From NCBI GenBank assembly GCA_019218375.1, contig JAHUUK010000006.1, positions 62,001 to 126,000 on the forward strand: a stretch of DNA of 64,000 nucleotides, read 5' to 3'. Below are positions 56,462-64,000 of the stretch, one piece after another. Origin of the DNA: Dermabacteraceae bacterium TAE3-ERU5. GTDB lineage: Bacteria; Actinomycetota; Actinomycetes; Actinomycetales; Dermabacteraceae. Position numbers and translations under genes: made by a program. Each line of letters begins with the position of its first letter. Within the stretch, counting starts at the first letter, position 1. The notes under the pieces were generated by a model, which worked only from the letters and a program-made list of their open reading frames with translations, was not told the DNA's origin and did not search any database.

Positions 56462-58780
56462 TTAGCGCAGCGGAACCGGACCGGTGTGGGTGGTCGGGGT
56501 AACGCGGATGCGTACCGACTTGTAAACCGGGGTGTTGGAGACCTCTGCCACCTGGCGGTTGTGCACCAGCACGTTCGCCTCGGGGAAGTAGGCCAGGGCG
56601 CATTCCTTCGCGGTGTTGTACTCGACGACGCGGAACGCGACGGCCTTGTGCTCTTCACCGTCGTACTCGGAGGTGATGTCTACGATCTGGCCGTTGCGCA
56701 GGCCCAGACGTGCGATGTCCTCCGGGTTGATGAAGATGACGCGGCGACCCTCGTGGATACCGCGGTAGCGGTCGTCCAGGCCGTAAATGGTCGAGTTGAA
56801 CTGGTCGTGCGAACGGGAGATCTGCAGCAGCAGCTGATCCTCTTCCAGTTCGATTCGCTCCAGGGGAGACGCGGTGAAGTTCGCCTTGCCGTTCTCGGTG
56901 GCGAAGGTACGCGAATCGCGAGGACCGTTCGGCAGCTGGAAGCCGCCGGGGATGTTGATGCGCTCGTTGAAGTTATCGAAGCCGGGGATCACGTGCTCGA
57001 TGTGGTTACGTACCACGTCGTAGTCGTGCTCCATCGCGTCCCAGTCGATCTTCGGGTTGCGCGGGAAGGTGCGCTTAGCGATACCGGCGATGATGGCGGG
57101 CTGGGAACGCAGCTCGCGGGAGGCCGGCTTGAGGCGACCCTGCGAGGCGTGCACCATCGACATCGAGTCCTCGACGGTTAGGCGCTGCGGCTTGCCGCCG
57201 GTCATGTCCAGTTCGGTACGGCCGAGCACGGGCAGGATCAGCGAAATCTTGCCGGGAGCGGCATGGGTGCCGTTCAGCTTGGTAGAAACGTAAACGGTCA
57301 TGTCGCAGTTGCGCAGCGCGTCCTCGGTGTAGTCCGAGTCGCCGGTAACACGCGCGAAGTTGCCGCCCATCTGCAGGAAGAACTTTGCCTTGCCTTCGTG
57401 CATGGCGCGGACAGCCTCAATGGTGTCGACGCCGTGTTCGCGCGGGCACTCCATGCCGAACTCTTCGTCCATGGCCTTCAGGAAGGCTTCCTTGGGGCGT
57501 TCGGTGATGCCCTGGGTGCGGTCGCCCTGCACGTTCGAGTGGCCGCGTACGGGGCACAGGCCCGCACCGGGACGACCGATGTTGCCGGTCATCAGCAGCA
57601 GGTTCACGACCTCCTGAATGGTGGCCACGGCCTGCTTGTGCTGGGTGATGCCGAGTGCCCAGCAGACGATTACCGACTTGGCGTCGATCACCATCTGCGC
57701 AACCTTCTCGATCTGCGCCTTCTCGATACCGGTCTGGTAGAGGATGTCGTCCCAGCTGATGCTTTCGAGGTTTGCCTTCATTTCCTCGAAGCCCGCCGTG
57801 TATTCGTCGATGAACGCCTTATCCAGGTGGCCGCGCTCGATCAGGATCTTGTTGACACCCATGAAGAACGCGAGGTCGCCCGCGAGGCGGATGTGCACGA
57901 ACTCGTCGGCCAGGCGCTGGCCCTCGCCGAGCACGTCTACCGGGCTCTGCGGGTCCTTGAAGCGCATCAGGCCCGCTTCGTAGAGCGGGTTGATGGCGAC
58001 GATCTTGCCGCCGTTCTTCTTCTGCTCAGCGAGCGAAGCGAGCATGCGGGGGTGGTTGGTGCCCGGGTTCTGGCCAGCCACGATCAGCAGATCGGCAGTC
58101 TGCACGTCGTCCAGGGTGACGGTGCCCTTACCGACACCGACGGTCGGGTTCATGGCCGAACCGGAGGATTCGTGGCACATGTTCGCGCAGTCGGGCAGGT
58201 TGTTGGTGCCGAGCTGGCGCGCGAACAGCTGCAACATGAACGCGGTCTCGTTTTCGACACGGCCCGAGGTGTAGAAAATCGCCTCATCGGGGTGGTCGAG
58301 GGAGTTGAGCTTGTCAGCAATCAGACCGAAAGCCTCTTCCCAGGTGATGGGGTCGTAGTGGTCGGAGCCGTCGCGACGCACCATCGGGTGGGTCAGGCGG
58401 CCCTGTTCACCCAGCCAGAAATCGGACTTTTCGTGCAACTCGGAGATCGAGTGCTTGGCGAAGAACTCCGGCGGTACGCGGCGCAGGGTGGCTTCGTCGG
58501 CCACGGCCTTCGCGCCGTTCTCGCAGAAAGCGATGGTCTTACGAATGTCGGGGTCTTCGTCGGGCCAAGCGCAGGACTGGCAGTCGAAGCCATTGTGCTG
58601 GTTCACGCGAAGCAGGGTCTGCGCGGTGCGCTTGGGGCCCATCTGCTCCAGGCCGACCTTGATTGCGTTCAGGCCAGCGGGCAGACCGGTAGCCCAGGTT
58701 TCGGGCTTTTTAATCTTTAGGTCGCGATCGCCCTTATCGACCTTCGGTGCGGGGCGTGCGATGAACGAATCAAGGGCCAT
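56462..58780 (-). CDS. FdhF/YdeP-family molybdopterin oxidoreductase
   Basis: 772 residues. An N-terminal CxxC pair is in FDCQSCAWPDEDPD. The molybdenum-site region reads NMCHESSGSAMN, with Cys as likely ligand. VAGQNPGTNHPRML, CPVRGHSNVQGDRTQG and the C-terminal cofactor domain (LLLQISRSHDQFNSTIYG) follow. YdeP-type enzymes resemble formate dehydrogenase H but their substrate is unsettled. FdhD in the window fits a sulfurated cofactor. The ATG at 58780 sits 7 nt from AAAGG; ATG 58783 and a longer frame to 58840 are less likely. Confidence 0.9.
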   Translation of the reverse strand: MALDSFIARPAPKVDKGDRDLKIKKPETWATGLPAGLNAIKVGLEQMGPKRTAQTLLRVNQHNGFDCQSCAWPDEDPDIRKTIAFCENGAKAVADEATLRRVPPEFFAKHSISELHEKSDFWLGEQGRLTHPMVRRDGSDHYDPITWEEAFGLIADKLNSLDHPDEAIFYTSGRVENETAFMLQLFARQLGTNNLPDCANMCHESSGSAMNPTVGVGKGTVTLDDVQTADLLIVAGQNPGTNHPRMLASLAEQKKNGGKIVAINPLYEAGLMRFKDPQSPVDVLGEGQRLADEFVHIRLAGDLAFFMGVNKILIERGHLDKAFIDEYTAGFEEMKANLESISWDDILYQTGIEKAQIEKVAQMVIDAKSVIVCWALGITQHKQAVATIQEVVNLLLMTGNIGRPGAGLCPVRGHSNVQGDRTQGITERPKEAFLKAMDEEFGMECPREHGVDTIEAVRAMHEGKAKFFLQMGGNFARVTGDSDYTEDALRNCDMTVYVSTKLNGTHAAPGKISLILPVLGRTELDMTGGKPQRLTVEDSMSMVHASQGRLKPASRELRSQPAIIAGIAKRTFPRNPKIDWDAMEHDYDVVRNHIEHVIPGFDNFNERINIPGGFQLPNGPRDSRTFATENGKANFTASPLERIELEEDQLLLQISRSHDQFNSTIYGLDDRYRGIHEGRRVIFINPEDIARLGLRNGQIVDITSEYDGEEHKAVAFRVVEYNTAKECALAYFPEANVLVHNRQVAEVSNTPVYKSVRIRVTPTTHTGPVPLR

Positions 58781-58998
58781 CATTGAACCTTTCTCATGAC
58801 AAATACGTATTCGTACACATTGTTTCATGTGCGTCAGCAAAAGGTGGCCAAAATGGCTGCATCCGGGAAGATGCGCACTTGCGGGAACTTTTTATCCGTA
58901 TATGAGGCGTGACCTTGGGGGCTCGTTTGGGGCAGGAGCCGAAATAAATAAAAAAGAAAGGGTGTCCTAAGTAATTCTACAAAGGTTTATATTGCCGC
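58781..58998. other. Intergenic region between the oxidoreductase and the GT2 gene
   Basis: AT-rich. The minus strand has AATACGTATT (58802-58811 area) followed by GTAC, a short palindromic stretch that could be an operator for the oxidoreductase. No gene is seen. Confidence 0.4.
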
Positions 58999-59004
58999 TA
59001 TTCT
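58999..59004 (+). promoter_or_regulatory. -10 box of the GT2 gene
   Basis: TATTCT with 6 nt (GGATGG) to GTG 59011. Leaderless geometry; no convincing -35. Confidence 0.55.
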
Positions 59005-59010
59005 GGATGG

Positions 59011-60048
59011 GTGACGATTAATCGCCCCCTGCTCAGTTTTGTCGTGCCTTGCTATAACTCGGCAGGCTATATGGCGCGCTGCCTAGACAGCCTGCTGACC
59101 CCGGACGCCGCCGCGGGAGAGATCGAAGTGATCGTGGTGGATGACGGCTCCGCTGACGCCACCCCGGAAGTGGGTGCCGACTACGTGAAGCGCCATCCGG
59201 GAATCGTGCGGCTGGTGCGACAGGAGAACGGCGGCCACGGCGCGGCGGTAAACACAGGTATCGCGCACGCCAGCGGTGAATACCTGAAGGTTGTGGACAG
59301 CGACGACTGGCTGGATGCGACCGCGCTGCGGGTGCTGCTGCGCAACATTCGTAACTGGTGCGCTGCGGGGGAGGCTCCCGACGTCATCGTCAGTCACTAC
59401 TGCTACGAAAACGTGGCGCGGAAAAAGCCCCGCGTGGTCAGCTATCGCCGCTTTATTCCCAGGGGCAAGATCTGCACCTGGGACGATCTGGGCAACCCCG
59501 GCATCGGCCGCTACCTGGTAATGCATTCGCTGACCTACCGGCTAGACGTGCTGCGCAGCAGCGGTCTGGAACTGCCCCGCCACACGTTCTACGTGGACAA
59601 CCTGGTGGCCACGGTGCCGCTGATGCACACCCGCACGCTCGCCTACCTGGATATCGACCTCTACCGCTACTACATCGGGCGCGAGGACCAGTCGGTTAAC
59701 GAAAAGGTGATGATCTCGCGCATGCCCCAGCAGCTGCGCGTGAATCGCCTAATGGCCGAGCAGCTGCAGGTAGGGGAGATCGCTTCTGCCCGTCTGCGCT
59801 CCTACATCCTGCACTACCTATCGATCACCACAACCATTTCGCTCATGGTGGCGCTGCTTTCGCCGGAACCGGACGCGCCGCAGCAAAGCAAACGGCTGCT
59901 GGCCGACATCGCCAGGGTAAACCCGGAGGCATACCGCGCTTTCAAGCGCACGCCGATGGCGCTGCTATTCGGCCTTCCCGGCAGGCTCGGCAGCATCGTC
60001 CCCCGCGGGCTCTACCTCGTCCTGCGCCGCTTCGTCGGCTTCAACTAG
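59011..60048 (+). CDS. GT2-type glycosyltransferase
   Basis: 345 residues. LLSFVVPCYNSAGYMARCLD, EVIVVDDGSADATPEV, ENGGHGAAVNTGIAHASGEY and the metal motif VVDSDDWLD are classic GT-A features. The C-terminal part has KRLLADIARVNPEAY and a basic end (RGLYLVLRRFVGFN). No other glycan gene is adjacent, so its acceptor is open. The 3' end overlaps the convergent YhgE-type gene by 84 bp. Confidence 0.9.
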   Translation: MTINRPLLSFVVPCYNSAGYMARCLDSLLTPDAAAGEIEVIVVDDGSADATPEVGADYVKRHPGIVRLVRQENGGHGAAVNTGIAHASGEYLKVVDSDDWLDATALRVLLRNIRNWCAAGEAPDVIVSHYCYENVARKKPRVVSYRRFIPRGKICTWDDLGNPGIGRYLVMHSLTYRLDVLRSSGLELPRHTFYVDNLVATVPLMHTRTLAYLDIDLYRYYIGREDQSVNEKVMISRMPQQLRVNRLMAEQLQVGEIASARLRSYILHYLSITTTISLMVALLSPEPDAPQQSKRLLADIARVNPEAYRAFKRTPMALLFGLPGRLGSIVPRGLYLVLRRFVGFN

Positions 60049-62964
60049 GTCGTTCTCTTCCCGATCCGCCGCGCCGTCGGCTTCATCGACCGCCAATGTC
60101 TCCGCTTCGCCTTCCCGACGTGATGCCGCGAGGCGCAGCCGCACCCTGCTGCCGATCAGGGAAAGCATGAGGGCCACCAGGAACCAGATAGCCATTTCCG
60201 TGAAGTCCGCCTGCGGGTTGATCCAGCCGCCGCCGATGGCACCGCGGAAAGCATTCACCGTGTGGCTGATCGGCAGGTACGGGTGCACAGCCTGAATGAA
60301 CGACGGGGCGGTGCCGATCGGATAGGTGCCTCCGGCACCGGCCACCTGCAGCGCTACCAGGCACAGGCCGATGAACTTGCCGACGGGGCCAAACACGGCG
60401 CTCAAACCGTGGTTTACACCCACGAAGACGATGGAGGTCGCTATCGCGATCAGGTAGAACAGCTCCAGGTGCTTGATTGGCATGCCGATCACGTAGTGAA
60501 TGATGCTCGCCGCCACCAGGGCCTGCGCCACGCCTAGCGCGTAGGCGGGGAGCAGCCCGCCAGCGGTGACCCGCCAGAAGGGCAGGCCGCGCTCGATGGC
60601 CCGCTCGCTGAACGGCGGCATCATCAGGAAGATCGCCATGCCGCCGATCCACAGGGAGAGCGAGGTGAACAGGGGAGCCAGGCCCTGCCCGAACGTGTTG
60701 AGGTGGTGTTCGCGCGCGAAGTTGGAATCCACCGGTTCGCTCGCCACGTTGCTCAGGTGCTGCTGTTCCCTGGCGCTGTAGCTGGGCACGCGGTCCTTTG
60801 CTTCGTCCAGGCCGTTTGCCAGTTCTTCCGCGCCCTCGTCCAGGCGGTGGGCGCCGCTGTTTAGCTTCTCCGCGCCATCGCGCAGCCGGTCTGCGCCGGA
60901 ATTAAGTTTCTTGGCGCCGTCGGCCAGGCGTCCCGCTCCCGCTTCAGCCTGCCCGGTGCCGTCAGCCAGTTTGCGCGCCCCGGCAGCGAGCTGGTGCGCC
61001 CCGGAATTTGCGCGTTCAGTCCCGTTAGCCAGTTGCTGCGCTCCCTCATCCAGCTGCACGCTGGCCTGCGCCAGCCGCCGGTTACCGTCGGCAACCTGCT
61101 CGCTACCTGCGGCAACCCGGTGCGCGCCGTCGTTTAGGAGCTCGATTCCGGCAAGCGCCTGCCGGGCCTTTTCATAGGCCTGCGGCGCCATGCGCAGCGC
61201 CTCCTGCACGCGGGCGTCCACCTCGTCGATGCGCTGATTCAGTGTGTCCCGCGCGGGCTGGAGGGAGGCGGCGTCAGAGACAAGGGAACGCCAGTCCTTG
61301 GCAAGCTTCGCCGTATCGTCGGCTATCTTCTGGGTAGGCTCCACCAGCGCGGAAACCACCCGGTCGGCACGTTCGGCATCTTTCGCGATGCCTTCTGTCT
61401 CGTTGGCTACCCGATCGGCGCGCGGCTTTGCTGCGCTGGCGGTCTTGGCGATGTTCTCGCGCAGGTAGCGGGAGTCGTCGCTGGCCTGGGCGGAGGCTTG
61501 CGCGCTTTCGTGGGCGGCTTGGCTGCTGCCGCGCAACGCCTTTGCGGCGTCGGCGCGGGAGGCCAGCTCTGCGCAGAACTCATCGCTCGCGCCGGATGCC
61601 TGGCACCTGGCCGACAGTGCCCCTAGTTTTTCGCTCTCCGTACCGGCTTCGCGTGCTGTCTGCGCGCTTTTTTCGGCCGCCGTGCGAGCCGCTTCGCTGC
61701 GTGCGGTTTCCTTTTCGCCTAGCTGCTGCGCATCCTTATCTATGGCGCCGACTGCCGCCGCCACCGCGTGCGCGTCATCCGCGCGCTGCCGCGTGCGTTC
61801 CGCGAGGGAATTGGTCAGCTGGCTGGCTGCGGCCACTTCCTTAGCGTGCCGCTGGGCGTTCGCCGCCGCCCCCTCAACGAGGGCCGTGCCGGGGGTGTAG
61901 TTATCGACGATGCGGTGGGCGATCTGGGCCTGCCTCTCCGCCGCCTCGCGCAACCGGGCGCTGGATTCGATCACTCGCGCCTCGGTGATGCCGTGCTCCT
62001 TGGCCACGTTGGCGAGTTTGTCGGCCTCCCCCTGAAGTTTTTGGGTGCCTTCCGCTACCTGCCGGGAACCTGCGGAAACCTTTTGCGCGCCATCGCTTAG
62101 CTGGTGGCTCTTGTCGTTTAGGGTGGCGGTGCCGTCGGCCAGTTTGCGTGCCCCGCTGTTCAGCTTCGCGGTGCCGTCGCTGAGCTGCCCGGCGGCTCCC
62201 GCCAAGCGGTCTGCGCCGGTGTTGATCTGCCCCAGCGCCACCACCAGTGTGTAGCTGCCGTTGCTGAGCTGCCCGGTGGCGTCGCTTAGTTTGCGGGTTC
62301 CCGCGAGTGATTTTTCGGTGCCATCGGCCAGTTTGCCGGAGCCGTCGGCCAGTTCCCCGGCCCCGTTCGCGGCTTTATCCAGGCCGTCGTGCATGTCGGT
62401 AAAGCCGATGTAGATGTTGTCCAGATACTCCTCTAGCACCGACTTATTGAGGGATGCCTGCAACTTAGCTGCGATGGACTTCGTGAAGTTGCCGCCCACG
62501 TAGTTCACGGAGTCGTTGGTCAGCACCGTGAGCAGGGCGGGAGCCGAGGTGAGAACGTTACTGGCCGACATCGAGGTGGCGTCCTTGGAGAATCCCTTGG
62601 GAACCTCGATTACGGCTGCGTAGGTGCCGTCGGCCAGGCCCGCGCGAGCCTCGGCCGGGCTGACGCTGTGCCAGCGGTAGTTGTTGTTGGCGGTGGAATC
62701 CAACAGCTTCTTTTGGAACTCTTCACCAATGTTTACATGGCGAGTGTTGCCGTCGGGTCCTTCCACGTTCGCGCCCGCGTCTTCGTTCACGATCGCGGCC
62801 TGCACGTGGTGCAGGTTTCCGGTGGGATCGTAGAAAGACCAGATCATCAGTCCCGAATAGATGATGGGGACGAGCGATAGCCCGAGGATGAAAATCGGGC
62901 TGATGCGCTGCCACCACTCGCGCGGTACCGCGGTGCGCGGCTTACCGGAGGAATCCTGAAGCAT
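59965..62964 (-). CDS. YhgE/Pip-family membrane protein
   Basis: 999 residues. One N-terminal membrane helix (SPIFILGLSLVPIIYSGLMI) is followed by a conserved extracytoplasmic part (VNEDAGANVEGPDGN, GTYAAVIEVPKGFSKDA). Then come about 550 residues of helical heptad-like repeats (LADGTxKL, LNSGAxRL) and five membrane helices after residue 760. The tail is acidic. This is the phage-infection-protein layout, related to ABC-2 permeases; some relatives serve as phage or secretion receptors, but the native role is unclear. ATG 62964 was preferred to 62970 because TACTGT lies 7 nt upstream of it. Confidence 0.88.
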   Translation of the reverse strand: MLQDSSGKPRTAVPREWWQRISPIFILGLSLVPIIYSGLMIWSFYDPTGNLHHVQAAIVNEDAGANVEGPDGNTRHVNIGEEFQKKLLDSTANNNYRWHSVSPAEARAGLADGTYAAVIEVPKGFSKDATSMSASNVLTSAPALLTVLTNDSVNYVGGNFTKSIAAKLQASLNKSVLEEYLDNIYIGFTDMHDGLDKAANGAGELADGSGKLADGTEKSLAGTRKLSDATGQLSNGSYTLVVALGQINTGADRLAGAAGQLSDGTAKLNSGARKLADGTATLNDKSHQLSDGAQKVSAGSRQVAEGTQKLQGEADKLANVAKEHGITEARVIESSARLREAAERQAQIAHRIVDNYTPGTALVEGAAANAQRHAKEVAAASQLTNSLAERTRQRADDAHAVAAAVGAIDKDAQQLGEKETARSEAARTAAEKSAQTAREAGTESEKLGALSARCQASGASDEFCAELASRADAAKALRGSSQAAHESAQASAQASDDSRYLRENIAKTASAAKPRADRVANETEGIAKDAERADRVVSALVEPTQKIADDTAKLAKDWRSLVSDAASLQPARDTLNQRIDEVDARVQEALRMAPQAYEKARQALAGIELLNDGAHRVAAGSEQVADGNRRLAQASVQLDEGAQQLANGTERANSGAHQLAAGARKLADGTGQAEAGAGRLADGAKKLNSGADRLRDGAEKLNSGAHRLDEGAEELANGLDEAKDRVPSYSAREQQHLSNVASEPVDSNFAREHHLNTFGQGLAPLFTSLSLWIGGMAIFLMMPPFSERAIERGLPFWRVTAGGLLPAYALGVAQALVAASIIHYVIGMPIKHLELFYLIAIATSIVFVGVNHGLSAVFGPVGKFIGLCLVALQVAGAGGTYPIGTAPSFIQAVHPYLPISHTVNAFRGAIGGGWINPQADFTEMAIWFLVALMLSLIGSRVRLRLAASRREGEAETLAVDEADGAADREENDLVEADEAAQDEVEPAGDDAAEPAGKAE

Positions 62965-62971
62965 AAGCATT

Positions 62972-63033
62972 ACAGTACGAACGCGTATTCAATACGTCAA
63001 TGTATTGAAAAGCCTCGTGGTGCATCGTACAGT
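62972..63033. promoter_or_regulatory. Overlapping divergent promoters with TetR operator
   Basis: Minus strand: TTGACG (63000-62995), 17 bp, TACTGT (62977-62972), 7 nt to ATG 62964. Plus strand: TTGAAA (63005-63010), 17 bp, TACAGT (63028-63033), 7 nt to ATG 63041. Between them a perfect inverted repeat TTCAATAC-N6-GTATTGAA (62988-63009) covers both -35 elements. An internal GTATTCAATAC (62985-62995) adds a third half-site. Confidence 0.85.
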
Positions 63034-63040
63034 TGTCGGC

Positions 63041-63688
63041 ATGAGTGCAGCCCCCGCCCGAAAGGAAGCCCCTTTGCGTCGCCGTAAAGTGACGCGTGAA
63101 CTGCTGCTAGCGGCAGCCCGGAGGCGCATCGCCGCGCACGGCATAGCGGGTGTGACCGCGCAGGAAATATGCACCGAGGCCGGGTATACGCGCGGCGCTT
63201 TCTATTCCAACTTCCGGGACATGGAAGAACTGGTCGAGGCCGTGGTGGCCGCCGAACTGCGGGAATCCAGCGAACAAATCAAGGTGATCGCAAGCCAGAA
63301 ACCCGCGGAGGTAGCGGTCGGGGCCGGGCCGCGCGAATGTATAGAGCGGATCCTGGCCGACGTCATGGTGCTGATCCCGCGCCGCCGGGCAGCCTTCTTG
63401 GCCAGACAGGAACTTGAGCTGCACCTGATGCGTGACCCTGCGCGCGCCCAGCCCTGGCTGGAGGCGTGGACCGACTTTCGCGGCGTCGTAGGCCAGGCGG
63501 TAGTAGAGGGGCTAAAAAACATCGGGCGCGAACTTACGCTCGCGCCCGATGATGTTGCGGATCTAATCCTGGGGCTTACCGACCAACACCTGCGCGCCGC
63601 GATGCTCGAGGGCCGCGATGAGCGCAGCCTGGCAGCGCTGAGGTCGGTGCTGACGGATCTTTTCCTGGCGGTTTCCCGCGAGGAGTAG
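63041..63688 (+). CDS. TetR-family transcriptional regulator
   Basis: 215 residues. The N-terminal HTH is VTRELLLAAARRRIAAHGIA, GVTAQEICTEAGYTRGAFYSNF; a helical ligand-binding domain follows. It very probably represses itself and the divergent YhgE-type gene through the inverted repeat between them. The ATG at 63041 is chosen over 63005 because the promoter places the transcript start there. Confidence 0.92.
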   Translation: MSAAPARKEAPLRRRKVTRELLLAAARRRIAAHGIAGVTAQEICTEAGYTRGAFYSNFRDMEELVEAVVAAELRESSEQIKVIASQKPAEVAVGAGPRECIERILADVMVLIPRRRAAFLARQELELHLMRDPARAQPWLEAWTDFRGVVGQAVVEGLKNIGRELTLAPDDVADLILGLTDQHLRAAMLEGRDERSLAALRSVLTDLFLAVSREE

Positions 63689-63690
63689 CT

Positions 63691-64000
63691 TTAGCCCTCC
63701 TGGTTTTCGCCCTCGTAACGGGGCGCCGAATCGTCGCGGTTTTCAGCGTGACGGCGGGCCTGCTGGTGCTGCACGTAGCGCAGGCGTTCCTGCGCATCCG
63801 CGTCGCGCTCCCCGCGTTCCACGGCCTGGGCCTGTAGAAGGGTGTTGCGGATTTCTTCGCTGAGATTACCCAGCGCGCCAGGATTGGAGGGCAGGTAAAG
63901 CACGTTCGAACGGCCGTTGCGGGCGATGTCCTGCATGGCGTCGAAGTACTGGGTCATCAGTAGCAGCTGCTCCGCGGTGTGTTCGATACCGGCCTGGCGC
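63691..64000 (-). CDS. SPFH/band-7 (stomatin-like) protein, C-terminal fragment
   Basis: The frame stays open to the end of the window, so the N-terminal part is missing. The visible 102 residues include EHTAEQLLLMTQYFDAMQDI and NVLYLPSNPGALGNLSEEIR, matching the end of the SPFH domain of stomatin/QmcA-like membrane scaffold proteins, then a hydrophilic charged tail. It ends two bases from the TetR stop (convergent). Confidence 0.82.
   Translation of the reverse strand, partial: RQAGIEHTAEQLLLMTQYFDAMQDIARNGRSNVLYLPSNPGALGNLSEEIRNTLLQAQAVERGERDADAQERLRYVQHQQARRHAENRDDSAPRYEGENQEG

Overview
The window is GC-rich, densely packed bacterial DNA that fits Actinomycetota. Actinomycetaceae-like is my best guess from gene content and promoter style, but nothing here is species-diagnostic. 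Many isolated genes begin exactly at a predicted transcription start, with a TANNNT-type -10 hexamer 6 or 7 nt before ATG or GTG and no ribosome site. Inside operons, ATGA/GTGA stop-start overlaps are common. Both ends of the window cut genes.

Region 1-15 kb is the downstream part of an exopolysaccharide or cell-wall glycan locus. It holds a truncated acyltransferase, four glycosyltransferases, an NAD-dependent epimerase, an ABC exporter, a membrane priming glycosylphosphotransferase and a VanZ-like protein. Next comes an unusual cassette: a nucleotidyltransferase-fold protein, mannose-6-phosphate isomerase, a PqqD-like protein, a MauE-thioredoxin membrane protein, an HPr-kinase-like protein ending in a second PqqD-like domain, and a low-molecular-weight tyrosine phosphatase. 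The first 1.35 kb and the exporter at 6.1-8.0 kb are visibly AT-richer than their surroundings, so the locus looks mosaic. A frameshifted gene relic lies just before the exporter.

Region 15-33 kb is mixed. It holds a MATE exporter, a helical protein of unknown function, dnaB, an Abi_2-family (HEPN-type) defence gene broken by one in-frame TAG and preceded by a strong promoter and structured leader, a pyruvyltransferase-glycosyltransferase fusion, an aldo/keto reductase divergent from a Nudix hydrolase, two unknown genes, a Ser/Thr kinase, and a coupled SNF2 helicase / SWIM protein / serine hydrolase operon.

Region 33-45 kb holds a receiver-less winged-helix regulator preceded by a possible 31-residue Met/His-rich leaderless peptide. 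It also holds upp divergent from tadA, the metNIQ methionine importer, an FtsX/LolD-type ABC pair, an oligopeptidase B divergent from a PlsC acyltransferase, tRNA-Ser(CGA), csbD and pdxK. Two copies of a 135-bp symmetric repeat lie at 23.4 kb and 43.7 kb.

Region 45-59 kb is devoted to glycerol and glycerol phosphate: a ugp-type importer, a SorC-family regulator, and glpD-glpF-glpK. It is interleaved with fdhD and an FdhF/YdeP-type molybdopterin oxidoreductase, which suggests a facultatively anaerobic lifestyle. Region 59-64 kb holds a GT2 glycosyltransferase, a 999-residue YhgE/Pip-type membrane protein divergent from its likely TetR repressor with a clear shared operator, and the C-terminal end of an SPFH/band-7 protein.
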